From the NCBI RefSeq assembly GCF_042453785.1, contig NC_091673.1:3293501-3357500 (forward strand): a stretch of 64,000 nt of DNA, read 5' to 3'. Source of the stretch: Malus domestica (lineage: Eukaryota > Streptophyta > Magnoliopsida > Rosales > Rosaceae). Under the pieces are notes generated by a model. That model saw only the letters and a list, made by a program, of their open reading frames with translations. It was not told the origin of the DNA and searched no databases. Made by a program: the position numbers and the translations under genes. Shown here piece after piece: positions 1 through 15,110 of the stretch (position 1 is its first letter; every line of letters starts with the position of its first letter).

Positions 1-222
1 TGGGGTTGCTGCTGCATTTACAGGCGGTTGTGTTACTGCGGTTGGTGCGGTAGAAGGTGGTGGGGTTGTAGTCGGCAGAGTAGCCGGTGCAGCAGGTGTG
101 GTAGTAGGCGGGGGCGTTGCAGCTGGCAAAGTAGAGGGTGCGGCTGCCGGTGTCTGTGCACCGGTAAGGATTACTTGAAAGCTGAGGCAACATAGGACGA
201 AAGCCAGCAAAATCGAAACCAT
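1..222 (-). CDS. AGP19-like arabinogalactan protein, left copy, 5' part only
   Basis: The reading frame encodes an N-terminal signal peptide (start MVSILLAF, likely cleavage before QTPAA) followed by a Pro/Ala/Thr-rich tract with AP, TP and PPP repeats, the composition expected for a hydroxyproline-rich cell-surface arabinogalactan protein. It is the sister of the gene at 2940-8811 and differs from it by only a few bases. The gene runs off the left edge, so its Lys/His-rich region and GPI-anchor signal cannot be seen. An in-frame ATG at 252 exists, but a TATATAA box at 267-273 puts the expected transcript start downstream of it, so I use the ATG at 222. Whether this copy is intact cannot be told from the window. 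Confidence 0.8.
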   Translation of the reverse strand, partial: MVSILLAFVLCCLSFQVILTGAQTPAAAPSTLPAATPPPTTTPAAPATLPTTTPPPSTAPTAVTQPPVNAAATP

Positions 223-266
223 TTTTGGAAGACGAATTCCAGGGAACAGCATCGGAGGGTTGTCGG

Positions 267-273
267 TTATATA
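267..273 (-). promoter_or_regulatory. TATA box of the left AGP copy
   Basis: TATATAA read on the minus strand, 45 nt upstream of the ATG at 222 and 15 nt upstream of the ATG at 252. A transcript starting about 30 nt downstream would include only the former. The same box is kept in the right copy at 8856-8862. Confidence 0.6.
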
Positions 274-906
274 TTAGGTTTGTGAGGAGAGAAAATTGCA
301 GTTTGGTGAAACAATTGAAGTAGGGAGAGATGTAATTTTCATGTGATGGGAACTTCTCTGCTAATCATTTGGCGAGCATATGTTGTTAATGAAGTTGAGA
401 AGCTGGCCAAGAAATTGACAAAAGTCTCGCGGCACAAATGTAGAAGAAACGTCTATTTTTGATCTTAACAGCAAAGCTTAACTCTGGTAGGAGGTGTCTA
501 TCCGTCCTTTCTGAAAGCAACGTCCTCAATCCTCAATTCAACACCCTTCGTAACACGGGACGTTGCCATGGCAGTACTGTCTCATGCAAGTTACTCTCCT
601 GTTAAGCGCAGATGACCGCACGGCATTTATTTGTTTGTTTATCATTCATTTGGTAATGGCTTACTGTCGAAGGGAGGTTGGAGGCACTGTGATTAAAACA
701 AAGGATGGGCAAACGAAGGCCAACAATAATCCAACGTGAATATCATGAATAAAAGCTATATTTAAAATTAAATAAATTAAAAAAAAAAAAAAAGACACTA
801 TCTAGAACATAAAAAAAAATTGGATGCTCCGGTGTATCGGGTACTTTGGGCGTTTTAACTGTTTTTAGATCTTTATTTTTGTATTTTCAAATAAAGATCT
901 AACGGT
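274..906. other. Intergenic DNA between left AGP and the MITE
   Basis: No gene is seen. It aligns with 8863-9495 of the sister unit with scattered substitutions and small indels, including an 11-base tract near 9027 that is absent here. It includes the AGP promoter region, an A-rich run near 779-793 and the region downstream of the TADA fragment. Confidence 0.6.
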
Positions 907-913
907 TAAAATA

Positions 914-1062
914 GGGGTGTGATATCCACACATCCCATTTTACTTCTCACACACCTTTTTGATTTTCAGCAGTCGGATTGGATGAATTGAAGAAGATCAA
1001 ATGACAGAAATTCTCAAGGGGTGTATGAGAAGTGAAATGTGGTGTGTGAATAGCACATTCCC
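914..1062. mobile_element. 149-bp MITE with imperfect terminal inverted repeats
   Basis: The ends are inverted repeats of about 44 bp: GGGGTGTGATATCCACACAT at the left and, read from the other strand, GGGAATGTGCTATTCACACA at the right, both running into a shared CTTCTCA-ACACC stretch. A direct repeat TAAAATA flanks it at 907-913 and 1063-1069. The sister unit has the empty site with a single TAAAATA near 9502, which proves insertion after the duplication. The superfamily is not certain. Confidence 0.88.
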
Positions 1063-1069
1063 TAAAATA

Positions 1070-1498
1070 TCCGAAGTACTGAATACTCACCTAAGAAAGT
1101 ACCCTAGAGCATTGTCCCATTTACGCGGCCTTGCTTGTAATGCTAGGTTTCTGTAAATACTTTTGGAACACGCTTTTGTTAAAATCGCAATTAAATGTTT
1201 ATTAAAAATTCATACAGCTTTTTAAAACAAATTGATAAGGGCTTCTTTGAAAAGTGCTTTTATAATTTCCAAGTTTTTTTTTTTAAATTTGCCGGATGGT
1301 CCCATAATCTATAGTCATCCCATTTGACATCATGCAATTGACATAGTCATAGCTCATAGTCGGATCGCCAGTGAAATCTAATTATACTGGTAGATATAAT
1401 TTGGCAAAATTTTCGGACTAACTGAAAGAAAGACAACTAAATTTCGCCAACATTCGACACAGATTTGTACATTCATCAAACTAACAGTCTTTGAACTC
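1070..1498. other. 3' flank of the TADA fragment
   Basis: No gene is seen. This is the counterpart of about 9503-9921 in the sister unit and corresponds to the TADA 3' untranslated and downstream region. Confidence 0.5.
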
Positions 1499-2610
<1,112 letters not shown>

Positions 2611-2939
2611 GGCCTTGTGGTTGAGTATGACTTAAGGGAGGATTTCGATGTGGATACAAATGCGGATGAAGTTTGATCCGACATTGAATTCATTATGCTA
2701 CGTTTGAGTTGTCTTTGTGATAAAGTAATTCTTGGCGGTTGTTGGAATTCATCTCCCTTGATATATTGAACACGAAGTAAACAAAAAAGTGGTAAATGTT
2801 GATCGTTCATCTTTTGTATTATTGATTCTTAGACTAGGGTTGTACATGTGAAAAAATCATCTTCTTGCAATATATTCTCTTGAAAAAAATCTTCTGGCAT
2901 TGTACCAATAAATTCATAGTTCAACGTCTAAGATTGATA
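2611..2939 (-). other. 3' flank of the disrupted AGP gene
   Basis: Starts at the duplication junction and runs to the AGP stop codon at 2940. It has no counterpart elsewhere in the window. It should hold the 3' untranslated region and polyadenylation region of the AGP gene; no coding sequence is seen. Confidence 0.6.
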
Positions 2940-3311
2940 TTAGCCCGTCATTGCCAGCAGTATAGTGATTGCTAACCCGATCGTAACCCAGAATCCTGAT
3001 ATCCCTCCTTTCTGGTGGAGTGCATTTCCTCCGTTCTATGAGACAAAAAAGAGAAATGTCATTGAAAAAACTTCAAAGTTGTCAAAGTAACATCTATAAA
3101 ATTTGAGTTCCGTCATGCAGATATGGTGTTCTATGGTAATAAGAGTAAGAGCTGGTTAAATTCTTTACCAAATTCAAACTTGGTGATGGGGCTGGTGTTG
3201 TATCGTCCTCTGTATCTGTCACCGTAGGTGGTGCTGGGGGACTTTGTACAGTTGGTGCAGGTGCTGGTGCATGATGATGATGATGCTTGTGCTTGTGCTT
3301 GTGCTTGTGCT

Positions 3312-3550
3312 TGATAAACCGATTCCAACTCAGTCTATGCATACACCAATAGAATTCCAGTCTAACATTGAATCCCAGTCCAACACGGAATCCTCACCGC
3401 TTGCTGCACCGCTTGCTGCAGATCGTGTTTTGTCCTGATTCAACTTCTTGTAATCCTAGTTCTATGTATATATGACTTGTACTCCTATAAATATTAATGC
3501 ACGCCACTCACTCGATTATTGAGTTGAGATTTTATAATTACTGTCTTTCA
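3312..3550 (+). repeat. 5' LTR of the first copia element
   Basis: Begins TGATAAACCGATTCC and ends CTGTCTTTCA. It contains a likely TATA region (CCTATAAATA near 3484). No difference from the 3' copy was found on reading both. Confidence 0.95.
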
Positions 3551-3564
3551 TGGTATCCAGAGCC
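3551..3564 (+). promoter_or_regulatory. Primer-binding site, initiator tRNA-Met type
   Basis: TGGTATCCAGAGCC immediately follows the LTR; copia elements usually have TGGTATCAGAGC, complementary to the tRNA-iMet 3' part. One extra C is present relative to that consensus. Confidence 0.8.
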
Positions 3565-3641
3565 TACGTCTCACGACAAAGGTTCATATTATAATTTTTT
3601 TTTTCTTCTTCTTTCTCTTTTCCTCTCAGTCTTCTACAGTT

Positions 3642-6600
3642 ATGGCGTCTTCTTCCTCTGCTACTGCTGCTCCCTCTGTCATGAATTTTCTCACCATCAA
3701 GCTCGACCGCAACAACTACCCTCTCTGGCGTGCTCAGTTCCTTCCCTTGCTGCGCAGCCGCAACTTACTATCGTATGTTACTGGTGAAAATCACTGCCCA
3801 TCTGCTTTTCTTCTTGATGACAATGGTCAACTCACAGACAAGGTCAATCCATTATATACTGAATGGATACAGACTGATCAGATGATCCTTTCTTGGATTA
3901 CGAGTTCACTTACTCCCAAGGTTCTTGCTACAATCATCAACAAAATTGATTCGGCTTCTGCCTGGTCGTCTCTTCAAGAACGGTATGCTTCTACGTCTCA
4001 AAATCGTATTATCCACATGCGTACAGAATTGATGACTACTGCTCGTGGTAATCTTTCTATCGCTGACTATCTCGACAAAGTCAACGCCATCGCCGACAAC
4101 CTTGCTCTTTCTGGCGCCCCCGTCTCTGAATCCGACTTAGTCGCAATTATTATGAGCAAAGTAGGTCCACAATATGAGACCACTGTTGCTTCCGCACAGG
4201 CTCGTGACACTCCCATCAACTACAATTCCTTGGAAGCTTTATTACTGAGTGCCGAGCAACGTTACAACGCCTTTTCTCTTCCCTCTGATAGCGGCACCTC
4301 TGCTTTTGCTGCTGTGCGTGGTGGTCGCGGTGGCTTCCGTGGCCGTGGTAATTCTTTTCGTGGTGGACGTGGTGGAAGTTTCTCCCGTGGTGGTGCTGGT
4401 AACTTCTCACGCCCACATTTGGCTGCTCCTGACTCCGGGTCTGCTGCACCTGCAACATCCACATTTGCAACCCCTTCCCGCGGGTCCTCTTCTTCCTACA
4501 ATGGACTTCTTGGTCCCGCACCTGGCTCCAGCACTCCTCCTGGTTCCTTGCCTGTTTTTTCCTCCTCTGGGCGTCTTCAATGTCAGATTTGTCAACGCTT
4601 TGGGCACTCGGCTATTGATTGCTTCAATCGTCTCAATCTGTCCTATGAAGGTCGGGTTCCCTCCTCTCGTCTTCAAGCCTACACAGCTGCACCATCTTCC
4701 CGTGCTTCCACCGCTGCACCCTCTGTCCCGCAATGGCTTTTTGACTCCGGCGCCAATTCTCACATAACCAATGATGTCAGCCAACTCCAAAATCCTCGTG
4801 AGTATCATGGCACCGATCAAATTCGTGGTGTGCATGGTGGTCCAGGTTTGAACATCTCAAAAATTGGTGACTCGTACCTTAACACTAAATATGCTTCTTT
4901 TCGTTTGCCTAACACCCTTTATTGTCCCCAAGCATCAACTAATGTGATTTCTTTGAACCGTTTTTCGGATGATAATAACTGCTTCTTTACTTTACATCCT
5001 CATTTTTATCGTGTGCAGGATTCACGGACGGGGAGGATCCTTTTACAAGGCCGGAGTAACAATGGACTCTACCCGTGTTCTAGTCACCCCTCTCATCAAA
5101 CCCATGGTGTTTTTGCTTTATTAGGTGAACGTGTCACTGATGCCTTGTGGCATAGTAGGCTAGGTCATCCTTCGTTTTCCATTTTAAAACATTTAATTTC
5201 TGCCAATAAATTGCCCATTCAAGGCTCGTTTCAAAATAAATTTTGTCAATTTTGTCCCCTAGGAAAAAGTCATAAATTACCCTTTTCTTTGTCTACATCT
5301 GTGTCTTCTTTTCCTTTAGCGTTAATTCATTCCGATGTTTGGACTTCACCATCTTTATCTGTTTCTGGCTTTAAATATTATGTGGTGTTTGTGGATGATT
5401 TTTCTCGTTATACTTGGTTTTATCCTTTGCGTTCGAAATCCGACGTTTTTTCTACATTTGTTACTTTTAAAAATTCGGTTGAAAATATGTTCACTGTTAA
5501 GATTAAAGCTTTTCAAACCGATGGTGGTGGGGAATTTGTTAATAAGGCCCTTAGTACATTTTTGAATGACCATGGTATTTTACATCGTCTTACATGTCCC
5601 CATCACCCTGAACAAAACGGATTAGCCGAGCGTAAACATCGTCATTTAGTTGAGACTGGGCTTACTCTTTTAGCCCAATCCGGTTTGCCTACTCCGTATT
5701 GGGCCGAAGCTTTTCATACTGCTAATTATATCATTAACCGTTTGCCCACTCGTCTTTTACACCATATATCTCCTTATGAAAAATTATTTCACAAACCTCC
5801 TCATTATCTGTTTTTCAAAGTTTTTGGTTGTGCCTGTTATCCCTACTTGCGTCCTTATAATACTAACAAATTACAATTTCGTTCAAAACGGTGTGTCTTC
5901 TTAGGATATTCATTAAATCATCAAGGTTATAGATGTTTGGATCCCTCTACGGGACGTGTCTTTCTTTCTCGCCATGTCGTGTTTGATGAGAACAGTTTTC
6001 CATATCAAGAATCCATTGTTACTTCGTCATCACCGCTTTCCTCGTCTGTGGATCCCGTTCTCGAGATTGGCCCATCCAACAACCCTACTCCTGCCACCCA
6101 CTCCATCCCGCACCCACCTCCTCCTACTACTTTAGCCGTGCCTACCCCTCCTCAGCCTTCTACCCAACGTCCACTCCAAGTATACAGTCGCCGGTCCCCA
6201 CGCCCCCAAACTTCTCAGCCCCCTGTCCCACCTGCATCAATCCCTCCCATACCCTCATGTTCTTCTCTTGAGCCGGTCCCTACATCAAACATGCCACCAG
6301 TCACACCCGCACCATTGGTTTCATCTACTCCCGAGGAAAGTGCCATGTCCCATTCTATGGTAACTCGAGGCAAAAGTGGTATTTGCAAACCTAATCCCAA
6401 ATATACTTATGTTGCTACTGTTACTAATGCCTTGGTTGAGCCTACATGTTTTAGTCAGGCTAATAAGGATTTCGAGTGGAGAAAGGCGATGGTTGACGAA
6501 TTCAATGCTTTACAACATAATGGCACTTGGACTTTGGTTCCGTTTCAACCCACTATGAATATTCTTCCTAATAAGTGGGTATACAAAATCAAGCGACGCT

Positions 6601-8102
6601 CTGATGGCTCAATTGAGCGTTACAAGGCACGGTTAGTGGCTAACGGGTTTCATCAACAAGAGGGTTTAGACTACGGTGAGACATTTAGTCCCGTTGTCAA
6701 TCATGCGACTATTCGTTTAATTCTCTCCATTGCTATTATTTTCAATTGGCCTCTTCGACAACTTGATGTCCAAAATGCATTCCTTCATGGTTCTTTGAAT
6801 GAAGAGGTCTATATGCGGCAACCACCGGGATTCATTGATCCTCAACGTCCATCTCATGTGTGCAAATTGCAACGTTCTTTATACGGTCTTAAACAAGCTC
6901 CTCGTGCTTGGTTTCAATGTTTTTCCAATCACTTGGAAAATTTGGGTTTTGCATCTTCTCATGCAGATTCATCATTGTTTACTTTCTTTGATGGTTCTGT
7001 GGTTATTTACTTGTTAATTTATGTGGATGACATTCTTATTACTGGCAATAGCATGGACCATATCACTCGTTTGATTCATCAGTTGGGCACATTATTTTCA
7101 ATGAAGGATCTTGGACCGCTTCATTATTTCTTAGGTATGGAGGTTCATCGTACTAGCACGGGTCTTCATCTTACTCAGACAAAGTATATCACTGATCTTC
7201 TCCAACGCACCAACATGCTGGAATGCAAGCCCATTTCGACCCCAGCCATTAGTGGCCGACGCCTCAGTCTCTCTGATGGTGAACCCTTGTCTGATATCAC
7301 CGAGTTTCGTAGCATTGTGGGTGCCTTGCAGTATCTCCTCTTCACTCGTCCTGATATTGCCTTTGCCGTTAACCAGGTTTGTCAGTTTATGCATAAGCCC
7401 ACAACGACACATTGGGTTGCGGTTAAACGAATACTCCGTTATCTTAAAGCTACTCCAAACCATGGGATTGTTTATCGCTCGAGTTCCCTTCAGCTCACTG
7501 CCTATGCTGATGCGGACTATGCTGGTGATCCGGACGATCGCCGTTCCACTGGTGGTTACTGTATATTCCTTGGTGATAACCTCATCTCGTGGAGCTCCAA
7601 GAAGCAACGTGGTGTCTCGCGCTCAAGTACAGAAGCTGAATATCGTCAGCTTGCCTATACAGCCGCTGCTCTCTCTTGGTATCGCACCTTGTTTCGCGAG
7701 CTTCATCTCCCTCTTGCTCCGCCCCGCATCTGGTGCGACAACATTAGTGCCATTTCCGTCGCTTCCAATCCAGTTTATCACCAGCGCATGCGGCATGTCG
7801 AGGTTGACTATCACTATGTTCGGGAAAAGGTCACTCGTAAAGAGCTCATCGTTTGCTATGTCTCCTCCACGGATCAGCTGGCTGATCTCCTTACCAAGGG
7901 ATTGTCTGCAGTTCGTTTTGCCTTCTTGCTGTCCAAACTTCCAGTTCGTGCCCTCCCTGTCCGTTTGCGGGGGAGTGATAAACCGATTCCAACTCAGTCT
8001 ATGCATACACCAATAGAATTCCAGTCTAACATTGAATCCCAGTCCAACACGGAATCCTCACCGCTTGCTGCACCGCTTGCTGCAGATCGTGTTTTGTCCT
8101 GA
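3642..8102 (+). CDS. Copia gag-pol polyprotein (1486 aa)
   Basis: A single uninterrupted frame. A copia-type gag domain (residues about 10-210) precedes an RGG-rich stretch and a CCHC zinc knuckle CQICQRFGHSAIDC starting near residue 313. The protease active site is in WLFDSGANSHIT (about 365). Integrase shows the HSRLGHPS and CQFCPLG zinc site (from about 504) and the DDE core with SDVW, QTDGGGE and EQNGLAERKHR. RT has ARLVANGFHQQEG and the YVDD box (about 1127). RNase H shows ADADYAGDP and RSSTEAEYR. The final 40 or so residues are encoded by the 3' LTR, where the stop lies. All expected domains are present and no inactivating change is obvious. Confidence 0.96.
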   Translation: MASSSSATAAPSVMNFLTIKLDRNNYPLWRAQFLPLLRSRNLLSYVTGENHCPSAFLLDDNGQLTDKVNPLYTEWIQTDQMILSWITSSLTPKVLATIINKIDSASAWSSLQERYASTSQNRIIHMRTELMTTARGNLSIADYLDKVNAIADNLALSGAPVSESDLVAIIMSKVGPQYETTVASAQARDTPINYNSLEALLLSAEQRYNAFSLPSDSGTSAFAAVRGGRGGFRGRGNSFRGGRGGSFSRGGAGNFSRPHLAAPDSGSAAPATSTFATPSRGSSSSYNGLLGPAPGSSTPPGSLPVFSSSGRLQCQICQRFGHSAIDCFNRLNLSYEGRVPSSRLQAYTAAPSSRASTAAPSVPQWLFDSGANSHITNDVSQLQNPREYHGTDQIRGVHGGPGLNISKIGDSYLNTKYASFRLPNTLYCPQASTNVISLNRFSDDNNCFFTLHPHFYRVQDSRTGRILLQGRSNNGLYPCSSHPSHQTHGVFALLGERVTDALWHSRLGHPSFSILKHLISANKLPIQGSFQNKFCQFCPLGKSHKLPFSLSTSVSSFPLALIHSDVWTSPSLSVSGFKYYVVFVDDFSRYTWFYPLRSKSDVFSTFVTFKNSVENMFTVKIKAFQTDGGGEFVNKALSTFLNDHGILHRLTCPHHPEQNGLAERKHRHLVETGLTLLAQSGLPTPYWAEAFHTANYIINRLPTRLLHHISPYEKLFHKPPHYLFFKVFGCACYPYLRPYNTNKLQFRSKRCVFLGYSLNHQGYRCLDPSTGRVFLSRHVVFDENSFPYQESIVTSSSPLSSSVDPVLEIGPSNNPTPATHSIPHPPPPTTLAVPTPPQPSTQRPLQVYSRRSPRPQTSQPPVPPASIPPIPSCSSLEPVPTSNMPPVTPAPLVSSTPEESAMSHSMVTRGKSGICKPNPKYTYVATVTNALVEPTCFSQANKDFEWRKAMVDEFNALQHNGTWTLVPFQPTMNILPNKWVYKIKRRSDGSIERYKARLVANGFHQQEGLDYGETFSPVVNHATIRLILSIAIIFNWPLRQLDVQNAFLHGSLNEEVYMRQPPGFIDPQRPSHVCKLQRSLYGLKQAPRAWFQCFSNHLENLGFASSHADSSLFTFFDGSVVIYLLIYVDDILITGNSMDHITRLIHQLGTLFSMKDLGPLHYFLGMEVHRTSTGLHLTQTKYITDLLQRTNMLECKPISTPAISGRRLSLSDGEPLSDITEFRSIVGALQYLLFTRPDIAFAVNQVCQFMHKPTTTHWVAVKRILRYLKATPNHGIVYRSSSLQLTAYADADYAGDPDDRRSTGGYCIFLGDNLISWSSKKQRGVSRSSTEAEYRQLAYTAAALSWYRTLFRELHLPLAPPRIWCDNISAISVASNPVYHQRMRHVEVDYHYVREKVTRKELIVCYVSSTDQLADLLTKGLSAVRFAFLLSKLPVRALPVRLRGSDKPIPTQSMHTPIEFQSNIESQSNTESSPLAAPLAADRVLS

Positions 8103-8214
8103 TTCAACTTCTTGTAATCCTAGTTCTATGTATATATGACTTGTACTCCTATAAATATTAATGCACGCCACTCACTCGATTATTGAGTTGAGATTTTATA
8201 ATTACTGTCTTTCA
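7976..8214 (+). repeat. 3' LTR of the first copia element
   Basis: 239 bp, apparently identical to 3312-3550. Its last bases, read on the minus strand, supply the TGA that ends the AGP frame at 8212-8214. Confidence 0.95.
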
Positions 8215-8855
8215 GTGCTTCCCCTTGTGTTTGGGTGGAGCAGGTGACGGTGCTTGCACTGGTTGTGAAGCTGGTGGCACAATAACTGGTGCCGGCGCCG
8301 ATACTGGGGGTGCTTTTGATGGTGAGGGCACTGGTGCTACTTTAGCTGGTGCCGGTGCAGGAGTTGCTTTAACAGGAGCTGGGGCTTGAACTGGTGTTGG
8401 AGATGCAGGTGGCGCAGCTACAGGAGGTGGCAATGTTGGTGTCGAAACAGGTGGTGATGGCGGCAGATTCGGTGGCTGTGATGGAGTTGACACAGGTGGA
8501 CTTTGGGGTAGCGGGGGTGGGACTGCTGGGCTTTTGGATGGTGCTACCTTAGGGGAAGGTGATGCAGGTGTGGTGGTTGGTGGGGTTGCTGGGGTTGCTG
8601 CTGCATTTACAGGCGGTTGTGTTACTGCGGTTGGTGCAGTAGAAGGTGGTGGAGTTGTAGTCGGCAGAGTAGCCGGTGCAGCAGGTGTGGTAGTAGGCGG
8701 GGGCGTTGCAGCTGGCAAAGTAGAGGGTGCGGCTGCCGGTGTCTGTGCACCGGTAAGTATTACTTGAAAGCTGAGGCAACATAGAACGAAAGCCAGCAAA
8801 ATCGAAACCATTGTTGGAAGACGAATGCCAGCGAACAGCATTGGAGGGTTGTCGG

Positions 8856-8862
8856 TTATATA
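8856..8862 (-). promoter_or_regulatory. TATA box of the disrupted AGP gene
   Basis: TATATAA on the minus strand, 45 nt upstream of the ATG at 8811. Its position disfavours the in-frame ATG at 8841, which lies only 15 nt away, probably upstream of the transcript start. Confidence 0.6.
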
Positions 8863-9921
8863 TCAGGTTTGTGAGTAGAGAAAATTGCAGTTTGGTGAAA
8901 CAATTGAAGTGGGGAGAGATGTAATTTTCATGTGATGGGAACTTCTCTGCTAATCATTTGGCGAGCAAATGTTGTTAATGAAGTTGAGAAGCTGGCCAAG
9001 AAATTGACAAAAGTCTCGTGGCACAAATGTCCGCGACGATTAGAAGAAACGTCTATTTTTGATCTTAACAGCAAAGCTTAACTCTGGTAGGAGGTATCTA
9101 TCAGCCCTTTCTGAAAGCAAGGTCCTCAATCCTCAATGCAACACCCTTGGTAACACAGGACGTTGCGATGACAGTACCGTGTCATGCAAGTTACTCTCCT
9201 ATTAAGCACACGATGACCGTAGGTGTATTTATTTGTTTGTTTATTATTCATTTGGTAATGTCTCACTGTCAAAGGGAGGTAGGAGGCACTGTGATTAAAA
9301 CAAAGGATGGGCAAACAAAGGCCAACAATAATCCAACATGAATATCATGAATAAAAGCTATAGTTAAAATAAAAAATAAAAAATAAAGGACACTATCTAG
9401 AACATCAAAACAATTTGGGTGTTCCGGTGTATTAGGTACTTTGGGCGTTTTAACCGTCTTTAGATCTTTATTTTTGTATTTTTAAACAAAGATCTAACGG
9501 TTAAAATATCTGAAGGTACTGAATACTCACCCAAGAAAGTACCCTAGGGCATTGTCACATTTACATGGCCTTGCTTGTAAACGCTAGGCTTCTGCAAGTA
9601 CTTTTGGCACATGCGTTTGTTAAAATCGCAATTAAATGTTTATTAAAATTTTTGATAAGTGCTTCTCCAAAAAGTGCTTTTATAATTTCCAAGTATTTTT
9701 TCAAAAAAAATTTGCCGGATGGTCCCATAATCTATAGTCATCCCATTTGACATCATGCACGTGACATAGTCATAGCTCATATTCGGATCACCAGTGAAAT
9801 CTAATTATACTGGTTGATATATTTTGGCAAAATTTTCGGACTAACCGAGAGAAAGACAACTAAATTTCGCCAAAATTCGACATAGATTTGTACATTCATC
9901 AAACTAACAGTCTTTGAACTC
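8863..9921. other. AGP promoter and TADA 3' flank
   Basis: No gene is seen. The right side should contain the TADA 3' untranslated region and the left side the AGP promoter. It matches the left unit apart from the MITE and small indels. Confidence 0.6.
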
Positions 9922-14878
<4,957 letters not shown>

Positions 14879-14885
14879 ATCGACC

Positions 14886-14888
<3 letters not shown>

Positions 14889-14934
<46 letters not shown>
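14889..14934. repeat. (AG)n microsatellite in the TADA 5' leader
   Basis: 23 AG units followed by GAG triplets, lying 10 nt upstream of the TADA start codon on its coding strand (read there as CT repeats). CT-rich leaders are common in plant genes and length variation is likely. Confidence 0.9.
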
Positions 14935-14937
<3 letters not shown>

Positions 14938-15110
14938 GAGGAGGAAGCTTACCTTCGAATTGAGAAGTGGGTTTTGGAGGGTTCGTGAGAGCGAAGCTCC
15001 GAGTGAAGGAAAGGTGTGGTTTTTGGGTGGATCAAAATCCAGATTGCTAAGCTGGAAAATGAACGAGAGCAGAACAGAGCCACCTAGGAGAGCGATTCAC
15101 AGTTGAGTTG
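14935..15110 (-). promoter_or_regulatory. TADA 5' leader and proximal promoter
   Basis: Position only: the DNA just upstream of the TADA leader. No clear TATA box was found. The exact transcript start is unknown. Confidence 0.35.

Larger units (their letters stand above)
3312..8214 (+). mobile_element. Ty1/copia LTR retrotransposon, full length and young
   Basis: 4903 bp with two 239-bp LTRs (3312-3550 and 7976-8214) that start TG, end CA and look identical by eye. A 5-bp target duplication GTGCT flanks it (3307-3311, 8215-8219). A primer-binding site (TGGTATCCAGAGCC) follows the 5' LTR directly, and a G-rich polypurine tract ends at 7975. One gag-pol frame fills the interior with the copia order protease, integrase, RT, RNase H. 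It looks structurally complete. Size and short LTRs fit the Ale/Retrofit-type copia lineage, which is a guess. Confidence 0.97.
2940..8811 (-). pseudogene. AGP19: AGP19-like lysine-rich arabinogalactan protein gene split by a copia element
   Basis: Coding parts on the minus strand are 8215-8811, 3169-3306 and 2940-3035. The first encodes a signal peptide (MVSILL to GA, then QTPAA) and a long Pro/Ala/Thr/Ser tract ending KHKGKH. The second continues in frame with KH repeats, five His, APAPAP and PAPSPSLNL. A GT-AG intron (3036-3168, phase 0) leads to the last exon, NGGNALHQ, then a hydrophobic tail ending LLAMTG and a stop, typical of a GPI-anchor signal. The layout (classical AGP region, Lys/His-rich block, second AGP stretch, GPI signal) matches Arabidopsis AGP19. 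Without the insert the protein would be 276 aa. The insert sits in the KH block; a stop supplied by the LTR end (8212-8214) now follows KHKGKH, so a product would lack the GPI signal and be secreted without an anchor. Confidence 0.9.

Noticed and set aside
4249..4835. Open frames of 100-170 codons on both strands inside the copia gag region
   Set aside because: They are shadows of the gag-pol frame in a low-complexity Gly/Arg/Pro-rich stretch.
7131..8016. Long alternative frames (158 and 254 codons) over the copia RNase H region
   Set aside because: They overlap the gag-pol frame in other phases and have no domain similarity.
8534..8782. Plus- and minus-strand frames across the AGP Pro/Ala tract
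   Set aside because: Low-complexity antisense and shifted readings of the AGP coding region.
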